NCBI GenBank assembly: GCA_036274075.1
Contig: DASUGK010000017.1
Location: 1-24,302, forward strand
Direction: 5' to 3'
Length of the DNA: 24,302 bases
Source of the DNA: CADEED01 sp036274075
GTDB taxonomy: Bacteria; Pseudomonadota; Gammaproteobacteria; Steroidobacterales; Steroidobacteraceae
Under the pieces are notes generated by a model. The model saw only the letters and a list, made by a program, of their open reading frames with translations. It searched no databases and had not been told where the DNA came from. A program made the translations under genes and the position numbers. The stretch's first letter is position 1, and each line of letters opens with the position of its first letter. This document shows, piece after piece, positions 9,480-15,636 of this stretch.

Positions 9480-10028
9480 ATGGAATTAACCCAGCTGCTG
9501 CAACAGGCCCAGGCCGGCGATGCCCAGGCGCGCGAATCGCTGTTTGCCGCGGCCTATCCGGGGCTCGAGCAGCTCGCGCGCGCGCGGCTGCGTGATGGCG
9601 GCCGGAACACGCTGCTCGATACACGCAGCCTGGTGCACGAATCCTTCCTGCGTTATGTGCAGTCGGGTGAGCTGCGTGCCACGGAGCGGCGCGCGTTTTT
9701 TGCCTACGCCTCGCAGGTCATGCGCTCGGTGATCGTCAATGTCGCGCGCGACCGGCATCGTGAGAAGCGCGATGGAGGGCAACGCCCGCTCACGCTGGAC
9801 ACGCAGATCGCCGGGCAGATTGCCGGCGACGAGGCAGACGTGCTACGCGTCCACGAGGCGCTGGACGCCCTCGCTCAGGCGGATCCACCGCTCGCCGAAC
9901 TGGTGCAGATGCGTTATTTCGGCGGTTACACCGAAGAGGAAGTCGCCGACACACTGGGCGTCACGGTGCGCACCGTGCAGCGGCAATGGCTCAAGGCACG
10001 CATCATGTTGCAAGCTGCCCTGGCGTAA
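9480..10028 (+). CDS. ECF-like RNA polymerase sigma factor (TIGR02999 / ECF43-like)
   Basis: The protein has 182 residues. The ATG is preceded by GAAGG at 6 bases. Region 2 lies at about 20-95 (LVHESFLRYV, FFAYASQVMRSVIVNVARDRHREKR). Region 4 lies at 125-180 (PPLAELVQMRYFGGYTEEEVADTLGVTVRTVQRQW, in two parts). The wording LVHESFLR and FGGYTEEEVA matches the ECF-like group often found beside Ser/Thr kinases. At the end of region 2.1/2.2, where ordinary ECF factors have acidic residues (as in AEDLVQE), this protein has T48-R-S50 and T44 nearby. In Vibrio EcfP, loss of these charges makes activity depend on threonine phosphorylation by the kinase PknT. The stop TAA overlaps the ATG of a kinase gene (TAATG). 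No anti-sigma gene is present. A phosphorylation-activated sigma factor is therefore likely. Confidence 0.9.
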   Translation: MELTQLLQQAQAGDAQARESLFAAAYPGLEQLARARLRDGGRNTLLDTRSLVHESFLRYVQSGELRATERRAFFAYASQVMRSVIVNVARDRHREKRDGGQRPLTLDTQIAGQIAGDEADVLRVHEALDALAQADPPLAELVQMRYFGGYTEEEVADTLGVTVRTVQRQWLKARIMLQAALA

Positions 10029-12634
10029 TGGCGCTCACCGCCAGACAACTGGCCCGCCTCGGCGAGCTGCTGGACCAATCGCTTTCCCTGTCGCGGGATG
10101 AACGCCGTACCTGGCTGGACTCGCTGCCCGCCGCGGACGAGCCGCTGCGCAAGACCTTGAGCGAGGCACTGCTGGCCGACGAGCCGGCGCTGCAGGTGGG
10201 CCGCATGCTGGAACATCCGCCGCGCATTCCGCTGCCCGCGCCTTCGGAACTTCGCACGGGCGACCGGTTCGGCGCCTACGAACTGCTGCGGCCGCTCGGC
10301 GCGGGCGGCATGGCCGACGTGTGGCTGGCGCGCCGGGCGGACGGCGCCTTCGAACGGCAGGTGGCATTGAAGATTCCGCGCCTGGGCCAGGTGTCCGCGG
10401 AGATGTCCGGGCGATTCGCGCGCGAGTGCCAGATCCTCGCGTCGCTCGAAGTGCCCGGCATCGCGCGGCTCTACGACGCGGGCGTCGAACGCGGCATGCC
10501 CTACTTCGCGATGGAGTACGTGCCGGGCCAGCCGCTCACCACCTGGGCAGGCGAGCGCCAGCTCGATACCGGCGCGCGTGTCGCGGTGTTCCTGCAAGTC
10601 CTGGAAGCCGTGGGCCGTGCCCATGCGCGGCAGGTGATCCATCGCGACCTGAAGCCGTCCAACATCCTGGTCAATTCGCAGGGTGAAGTGCGGCTGCTGG
10701 ATTTCGGCGTCGCGCGACTGCTGCAGGTGGAACCCGAAGGCACATCGGTGACGCAGGCCTGGGGCCGCGCGCTCACGCCGGAATACGCCAGCCCGGAGAT
10801 GTTGCGCAACGAGGCCATTGACGCGCGCAGCGATATCTACTCGCTCGGCGTGGTGTTGCACGAATTGCTGACCGGCTCGCGCCCTGGCGCCGCGGCTGCG
10901 TCACTCGACTCCGGCCTGCGCGTGGTGCTGGCGAAGGCGCTGGCGCCCGCGCCCGCGGAGCGCTTCGAGAACGCGGAGTCCTTTGCCGAGGCGCTGCGGC
11001 CGTTCGCGACCGGCAAGGGACCGGCGAGGAAACATCCCGACTACCTGCGATACCTGCTGGCGGCGGGCGCTGCAACCGCGCTCGTGGTTGCAGGCTTCCT
11101 GTCGATGGGTCAACGCAACGAACACGCAGCCGAACCGGAGGCGGCCGCAGCGGCGGCGGTGCGCGAGGTGTCGCTGGCCGTGTTGCCCTTCACCGATCTC
11201 TCCGCCGCGCGCGACCAGGACTATCTCAGCGAAGGCATGGCCGACGAGATCATCAACCAGCTCGCGCAGGTGCCGGCGTTGCGGCTGGTCGGGCTGCGAT
11301 CGACGCTGACCTTCAAGGGCCACCACGAAGACCTGCGCGTGATCGGCGAAAAGCTCGGCGTCGACAACCTGCTCGACGGGACGATCCGCAGGGATGGCGA
11401 TCGCCTGCGCATCGCCGCACAACTGTTACGCGCGCGCGATGGCACTCCGCTGTGGTCGCACGTGTACGAGCGCGAATTGCGTGACGTGTTCGCGCTGCAG
11501 CAGGAAATCGCCCGCGACGTGGCCGACGCGCTGTCCGTGAAGCTGGACCTGGGCCCCCTGAGCCGCGCCCAGGGCGGCACCAACAACCTGGACGCCTACC
11601 ATCGTTACCTGCGCTGGCGCCAGATGTTCCTCGCCGAGCAGCACGGCATCGACAACCACCGCCAGCGCGTGCAGTTGCTGCGCGAAGCGGTGCAATTCGA
11701 TCCGCAGTTCGCGCTGGCATGGGGAGAACTCGCGGACGCGCTGGATGCCCTCGCGCGGGACTCGCAGGTGCTCGCGCACCAGGTCGGCGGAAGCCAGGCA
11801 ACGTCGCTGCGCGACGAGGCCGCGCGCGCCCGCGCCCGGGTGCAGGAGCTCGCGCCTGCGAGCTGGATCGCCCTGCGCATCCGTTCCGAACAACTGGCCG
11901 ACCAGGGCCGCTGGGCGGAATCCATCGAGCTCGCACAGCGGATCCTCGACACCGGCCCGTTCACGCTGGAGCGCGCCTATCCACTGACCAACGTGCTGTT
12001 CGCTGTCGGCCGCATCGACGAGACCATCGCGCTGGTGGACAGGGTCATCCGCATCGAGCCGCTGGTCATGTTCCCCTCGCGCGACCAGCAATGGAACCTG
12101 ACCGCCGGCCGGCGTTATGCCGAGGCGGCTGCCGAGTACCGCCGCAGCCGCGAGTTCGAGGGCTCGCACACCATGCCCGAATACGTGGCGTTCATGCGCA
12201 CGCTGGCCCTCGGGCCTTCGGCCGATGGGGACCTGCGCACGGCCTACCAGCGATATCGCCAGAACATCACCTCACCTGGCCGCGACATGTTCTACGGCGA
12301 AGTCGGCGCCGTGCTCGACGACCGCGCCGCACTGCGCGCGTTCATACGCAACGAAGTCGAAGAGCGGCGCCCGGGCTTCGAGCACGCCTATGGCATCGCG
12401 GACGCCGTGGGCGAGCCGGACGCGGCGCTGTCCGCGCTGCGCGCCTACCTCGAGCAGCGTCAGGGCTACGCGAAGCACTGGGAACTGTGGACGGCGCCCT
12501 ATTCGAACGTCCGTACGCTACCCGGCTTCAAGACACTGCTGCGCGAGGCTGGCATCGCCGGCTATTGGCGGCAATCTGGCCGATGGGGAGATTTCTGCAA
12601 GAGCGTGGGTGACGACGACTTCGAGTGCCGCTGA
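10028..12634 (+). CDS. Transmembrane Ser/Thr protein kinase with TolB-like and TPR C-terminal half
   Basis: The protein has 868 residues from the ATG that overlaps the sigma factor stop; the longer in-frame start at 9986 would only re-read the sigma gene. Residues 1-75 form a helical N-domain typical of kinases paired with this sigma group. The kinase spans 83-325: Gly loop LGAGGMADV, K115, HRDLKPSN (205-212), DFG (225-227), TPEYASPE. A membrane segment lies at about 341-360. Residues 380-510 form a COG5616 TolB-like domain (SLAVLPFTDLS, YLSEGMADEI, LRLVGLRST, LLDGTIRRDGDRLRI). The rest is TPR-like helices. Kinase inside and sensor half outside is the expected topology. The neighbouring sigma factor is the likely substrate. 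What the TPR half binds is unknown. Confidence 0.92.
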   Translation: MALTARQLARLGELLDQSLSLSRDERRTWLDSLPAADEPLRKTLSEALLADEPALQVGRMLEHPPRIPLPAPSELRTGDRFGAYELLRPLGAGGMADVWLARRADGAFERQVALKIPRLGQVSAEMSGRFARECQILASLEVPGIARLYDAGVERGMPYFAMEYVPGQPLTTWAGERQLDTGARVAVFLQVLEAVGRAHARQVIHRDLKPSNILVNSQGEVRLLDFGVARLLQVEPEGTSVTQAWGRALTPEYASPEMLRNEAIDARSDIYSLGVVLHELLTGSRPGAAAASLDSGLRVVLAKALAPAPAERFENAESFAEALRPFATGKGPARKHPDYLRYLLAAGAATALVVAGFLSMGQRNEHAAEPEAAAAAAVREVSLAVLPFTDLSAARDQDYLSEGMADEIINQLAQVPALRLVGLRSTLTFKGHHEDLRVIGEKLGVDNLLDGTIRRDGDRLRIAAQLLRARDGTPLWSHVYERELRDVFALQQEIARDVADALSVKLDLGPLSRAQGGTNNLDAYHRYLRWRQMFLAEQHGIDNHRQRVQLLREAVQFDPQFALAWGELADALDALARDSQVLAHQVGGSQATSLRDEAARARARVQELAPASWIALRIRSEQLADQGRWAESIELAQRILDTGPFTLERAYPLTNVLFAVGRIDETIALVDRVIRIEPLVMFPSRDQQWNLTAGRRYAEAAAEYRRSREFEGSHTMPEYVAFMRTLALGPSADGDLRTAYQRYRQNITSPGRDMFYGEVGAVLDDRAALRAFIRNEVEERRPGFEHAYGIADAVGEPDAALSALRAYLEQRQGYAKHWELWTAPYSNVRTLPGFKTLLREAGIAGYWRQSGRWGDFCKSVGDDDFECR

Positions 12635-12658
12635 GGGCGGGCGCCTGGGTGGATCGCA

Positions 12659-13768
12659 TCAGATGCCGCTCAGCACGGCATGAAAAGTGTCGAGCGCCTC
12701 CTCGTAGCCACTCGACACCGCCCCCACGCCGATACGCATGTGCGCCGGCATGTCGAAGCAGTCGCCGGGAGCCGCGAGCACGCCGGCCTTGGCCAGTGCC
12801 TCGCACAGCGGCCGCGCATCCCGGCCATCGCGCAGCCAGGGAAAGCAGGTGGTGCCGCCGGCCGGCGGCGTCCAGCCCAGCACGCTTCGATGCTCTAGCA
12901 TGAAGCGGTTGAGCAGCGAGAGATTGGCCTGCGACACCGTGCGCAGCCGCGCGAGGATCTGGTCGGCGTGCGCCAGCGCGTGCGCGCCGACGGCTTCGGT
13001 GAGCGGTGAACCCGAGATGGTGAAATAGCTGCGAAGATCCAGCAACGCCTCGCGCCGCGCGGCATCGGCGTCCACCAGCCAGCCGATACGCAGCCCGGGG
13101 ATCGACATGGCCTTGGCGAAGTCGCCGAGCACGATGGTGTTGGGGACGCCGGCAGCGCTGGCGGCGTCGGTGCCGTGGTACAGCGGGTGATAGACCTCGT
13201 CGACGATGAGCGGGATGCCGCGTTCGGCCAGCAAACCCGCCAGCTTGCGCTGCTCGTTGACCGGCATGACGGACCCGGTGGGATTGTGGGGCGTGTTGAC
13301 GAACACCGCGCGCGTCGAGTCGTCGACCGCGGTCAGCACGCTCTCCGCGGTCTGCGCAAAGCCGTGCTCCGGCCGCAGCGCGTATTCGCGCACCTCCAGC
13401 CCCCAGGCACGCGCCAGCACCGGCACCGCGGGATACGCCGGCCGGGGCAGCACGATGGACGCGCCGGGCGCGGCGAAATACGCCGTCAGCGCGATCAGGG
13501 CCTCCGACGCGCCCGTCATGGCCAGCACGTGGTCGGGATCGACGCCGTGCAGCGCGGCGATGCGCTCACGCAGTAGTTTGCCGCCCTGCGGCGGCGCGTA
13601 GGACAACTTCACGTCCGAGAGTGCGGCTTCGCTGCCACCGCCCAGCCGCATCAATTCGGCCAGCGTCCAGGCGGGGCCGGTGCTCGAAGCGAGGTTGAAG
13701 CGAATCGGCGGCGTCGCGAATTCGTGGGCCGCCAGCCAGGCATCCAGCTTGAAGGGAGGCACTTTCAT
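12659..13768 (-). CDS. PLP-dependent class I/II aminotransferase
   Basis: The protein has 369 residues. Fold-type I residues are all present: PHNPTGS with N162, D190-E-V-Y193, Schiff-base lysine K219 in GDFAKAMSIPGLRIGW, and R227. The length is slightly below the usual 390-400 because the N-terminal arm is short. It probably transaminates an amino acid with 2-oxoglutarate, or does a related PLP reaction; the substrate cannot be read from the sequence, and it has no pathway neighbours. The ATG was chosen because conserved sequence begins there; a much longer frame extends to 14350 but is low-complexity shadow. No Shine-Dalgarno sequence precedes the ATG, and a possible promoter ends 6 bases before it, so the mRNA may be leaderless. 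It is convergent with the kinase gene, 24 bases away. Confidence 0.92.
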   Translation of the reverse strand: MKVPPFKLDAWLAAHEFATPPIRFNLASSTGPAWTLAELMRLGGGSEAALSDVKLSYAPPQGGKLLRERIAALHGVDPDHVLAMTGASEALIALTAYFAAPGASIVLPRPAYPAVPVLARAWGLEVREYALRPEHGFAQTAESVLTAVDDSTRAVFVNTPHNPTGSVMPVNEQRKLAGLLAERGIPLIVDEVYHPLYHGTDAASAAGVPNTIVLGDFAKAMSIPGLRIGWLVDADAARREALLDLRSYFTISGSPLTEAVGAHALAHADQILARLRTVSQANLSLLNRFMLEHRSVLGWTPPAGGTTCFPWLRDGRDARPLCEALAKAGVLAAPGDCFDMPAHMRIGVGAVSSGYEEALDTFHAVLSGI

Positions 13769-13774
13769 GGCGTT

Positions 13775-13803
13775 ATGATGTTGCGCGGCGCGCGCGCCGA
13801 CAA
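13775..13803 (-). promoter_or_regulatory. Possible promoter of a leaderless aminotransferase mRNA
   Basis: Read on the minus strand, TTGTCG (13798-13803) and CATCAT (13775-13780) are 17 bases apart. Each matches the sigma-70 consensus at four of six positions. The -10 ends 6 bases before the ATG, which lacks a ribosome site. The spacer is almost all G and C, which weakens the call. Confidence 0.3.
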
Positions 13804-13851
13804 TGTCACTGCAGGAGAAAGTGCGGCAGATCTGGCCTTGACTGGCCGAAA

Positions 13852-13866
13852 GCCCGCGGGGCGGGC
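13852..13866 (+). other. Small GC hairpin just upstream of the 53-residue gene's ribosome site
   Basis: GCCCG and CGGGC flank the loop CGGGG, ending two bases before AGGAGA. It could modulate ribosome access, or be chance in GC-rich sequence. Confidence 0.25.
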
Positions 13867-13879
13867 CCAGGAGAGCCAC

Positions 13880-14041
13880 ATGTATCGGATCATCTTTCCA
13901 CTCCTGATGGCCGCAGTGGCAGCGGGTATCGCTGTCCGTCTGCTCATGCGCGCGCAATTCCGGCGCAAGACGGGCATCCCGGAACTCAACCGGCATCCCG
14001 AGCGACTCGAGGAGATGCTCGATCCGACTGACGACGCTTGA
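13880..14041 (+). CDS. Small single-pass membrane protein, 53 residues
   Basis: The ATG at 13880 has AGGAGA (13869-13874) five bases upstream, a better ribosome site than most in the window, and this fixes a start well inside the longer open frame from 13724. Residues 3-23 (RIIFPLLMAAVAAGIAVRLLM) form one membrane helix. It is followed by a basic stretch (RAQFRRKTG) and an acidic, Pro-containing tail (ELNRHPERLEEMLDPTDD). By the positive-inside rule the tail lies in the cytoplasm. There are no cysteines and no recognised family. It is followed 138 bases later by a second membrane protein gene on the same strand, with which it could work. Its own promoter should lie in the 111-base divergent gap with the aminotransferase. 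Confidence 0.7.
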   Translation: MYRIIFPLLMAAVAAGIAVRLLMRAQFRRKTGIPELNRHPERLEEMLDPTDDA

Positions 14042-14147
14042 TTGGTGAGGCCACGCGCTCTCTCCAGTCAACTTCGCAACTGGCGATCGACCCTGCGAGG
14101 TCCCGCAATACGTTCCCCTTTCAAGTTCGCTCATCTTGGGGGCGCGA

Positions 14148-14165
14148 ACAGGAACACGTTCTTGT
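14148..14165 (+). promoter_or_regulatory. 18-bp dyad, candidate repressor operator
   Basis: ACAGGAACACGTTCTTGT pairs at seven of nine positions (consensus ACAnGAACnnGTTCnTGT). It ends three bases before the GGAGG of the four-helix membrane protein. Position and symmetry fit a dimeric repressor site. The GAAC/GTTC arms resemble LexA-type half-sites but the spacing (two bases) is wrong for a LexA box. Confidence 0.35.
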
Positions 14166-14168
14166 CGC

Positions 14169-14173
14169 GGAGG
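14169..14173 (+). promoter_or_regulatory. Ribosome binding site deciding a TTG start
   Basis: GGAGG lies six bases before the TTG at 14180-14182. The ATG at 14207 and the upstream TTG at 14042 have no such site, so TTG at 14180 is the best start. Confidence 0.6.
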
Positions 14174-14179
14174 TTGCCC

Positions 14180-14764
14180 TTGAAACAACTGGAAAATGCT
14201 GCCGGCATGGCCATCGCCGCACTGCTGGGAGCGGCGGCCATTCGCGTGCTGCTGATGATTCGCGGCGGCCCATGCTCTGCGGCTGCAGTCCTGATGTACG
14301 ACCCGATTGCGGCCTTGCTTTCTACGCCACCGGAATACCTGGCGAGTCATGCTTATGGTCTCGACGGATGTGAGACGTGGCCGTCGCGGCTGGAAACGTG
14401 GTTGTTCCTGTGGTTGCCGGTCCTCGCGGCGACGCTGGTACCTGGATTCCTCGCCGCAAGACTCGCGCGCAAACCTTCGATCACGCGGGGCTCCATCGCG
14501 GGCGCGGCAGCACTCGTCATGAATGGCTTTCTCGAGCTGCCGGTGTATTCCGAGATGGACCTGTTTCTCACCCGTTCAGAACCATTGACGAGCGGGCAAG
14601 GCGCAATCCTGCTCGTGCTCGCAATCGCCGGCGCGCTGATGGGCGCCTCCGGTGCATTGCTCTTCAGGAAATATCGGTCACCCGTTCACCACGGCGGTTC
14701 GCTCCAGAACCTGGAGCGCATGGAAAAAATGGTCGACGAGCCCGAAAGGCGACTTGGCGGCTAG
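14180..14764 (+). CDS. Four-helix integral membrane protein, unknown function
   Basis: The protein has 194 residues if it begins at TTG 14180, as its ribosome site indicates. Predicted membrane helices lie near AIAALLGAAAIRVLLMI, WLFLWLPVLAATLVPGFLAA, GSIAGAAALVMNGFLELPV and ILLVLAIAGALMGASGALLF. Between helices 1 and 2 lies a loop with two cysteines (GGPCSAA and DGCETW) that could pair if it is periplasmic. The C-terminal tail is charged (ERMEKMVDEPERR). I do not recognise a family. The rare start codon and the dyad just before it suggest low, controlled expression. Its stop TAG overlaps the stop of the convergent methyltransferase gene on a shared CTAG. Confidence 0.72.
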   Translation: MKQLENAAGMAIAALLGAAAIRVLLMIRGGPCSAAAVLMYDPIAALLSTPPEYLASHAYGLDGCETWPSRLETWLFLWLPVLAATLVPGFLAARLARKPSITRGSIAGAAALVMNGFLELPVYSEMDLFLTRSEPLTSGQGAILLVLAIAGALMGASGALLFRKYRSPVHHGGSLQNLERMEKMVDEPERRLGG

Positions 14765-15591
14765 CGCCGCGTCACCACCACTTCCAGGTACTCCGCGTCC
14801 ACCAGCATGGTGGAATCCTTGGCGCGGTTGAACTTCGTCACCAGCTCCAGCAGTTCGCCACGCAGCGCCTTCTGGCGCGCGGCATCGAGCTGCGCGAAGG
14901 CCTTGAGCACCGGGGCGTAACTCGCGCGCAGCTTGTCCACCCAGTCCATGGGCGTGCGCGCCCGCAGGGCCACGCGCTTGCGGCAGGCTTCCACGACGCC
15001 ATAGACGCCAAACAACTCTTCGAGCCGTGCCGGCACGCCCCATTGGAACGGTGCCTGGCCGCAGGTGGCCTGTGGCACATGCCTGCCGATGGTGGCGAAC
15101 AGCTGGCCGATGAAACCCTCGGGGGTCCAGTTGGCTAGGCCCAGCCGCCGCCCGCGGCGGCACACGCGGATCATCTCCGAGGCCGCGCGTTCCTGGTCCA
15201 GGGCGAACATGGCCCCGAAGGCCGAGATCACCGCGCTGAAACTCTGGTCGGGGAATGGCAGGGCCTCGGCGTCCGCATCCACCAGCGTCACCCCGGCGGA
15301 GGCGGCCTCGGCCCGCCGCCGGCCGCGGTGGGTCAGGTCGGAGGCATGGTCGGTGGCAGTCACGTCGCACCAACGCCGTGCGGCTGCGAAAGCCCCGTGA
15401 AAGCTGCCCGCCGCCACGTCGAGGACGCGTTCGTCCTGGCACAAATTCACGGTTTCACACAGCTCCTCGGCGACGATCTGCAGGGCATTGCCGGCAACGG
15501 CATAATCGCCGCTGGCCCAGGCCGTCAGCTGGCGGACCTGCACTTCCCTGTGATCTATGCGCGGGACATTACGGGACAAACTCAGGCTCAT
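14761..15591 (-). CDS. Class I SAM-dependent methyltransferase
   Basis: The protein has 276 residues; the ATG is preceded by GGAGGAGGGAG. It is of the Methyltransf_11/UbiE type: motif I VLDVAAGSFHG (56-66), an acidic residue closing beta 2 (D81 in TATDH), then DADAEALPFPDQSF and a hydrophobic beta 4 (AVISAFGAMF). Post-motif sequence EMIRVCRRGRRLGLANWTP is typical of the family. Motif I is slightly unusual: the ordinary GxG after the aspartate strand is spread as G-S-F-H-G, so binding may differ from the norm. The substrate is unknown; the C-terminal domain is helical and resembles those acting on small molecules. It is divergent from the SARP regulator with only 45 bases between, so the regulator may control it. 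Confidence 0.87.
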   Translation of the reverse strand: MSLSLSRNVPRIDHREVQVRQLTAWASGDYAVAGNALQIVAEELCETVNLCQDERVLDVAAGSFHGAFAAARRWCDVTATDHASDLTHRGRRRAEAASAGVTLVDADAEALPFPDQSFSAVISAFGAMFALDQERAASEMIRVCRRGRRLGLANWTPEGFIGQLFATIGRHVPQATCGQAPFQWGVPARLEELFGVYGVVEACRKRVALRARTPMDWVDKLRASYAPVLKAFAQLDAARQKALRGELLELVTKFNRAKDSTMLVDAEYLEVVVTRR

Positions 15592-15605
15592 GGTCTCCCT
15601 CCTCC

Positions 15606-15625
15606 AACAATTCGCGGCAAATGTT
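15606..15625 (+). promoter_or_regulatory. Imperfect dyad in the methyltransferase/SARP divergent gap
   Basis: AACAATT and AAATGTT are arranged as inverted arms six bases apart, with six of seven pairs matching. The gap between the two genes is only 45 bases, so any shared operator must lie here. It is the only AT-rich patch in the gap and could also be promoter sequence. Confidence 0.25.
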
Positions 15626-15636
15626 AGGCAGGGGGC

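Noticed and set aside
7451..9595. A 714-codon open frame on the plus strand opposite the DUF5916 gene
   Set aside because: It has no ribosome site or recognisable domain and is rich in Arg, Ala, Val and His, as expected for a shadow frame in GC-rich DNA; the minus-strand protein has a signal peptide and family motifs.
3980..12634. The two kinases as a recent tandem duplication
   Set aside because: Kinase domains share only the general family motifs, and the extracellular halves differ in kind (propeller versus TolB-like plus TPR), so recent duplication is not supported.
13768..14350. N-terminal extension of the aminotransferase up to 14350
   Set aside because: The added 190 or so residues show no family similarity and overlap two plus-strand genes with good ribosome sites.
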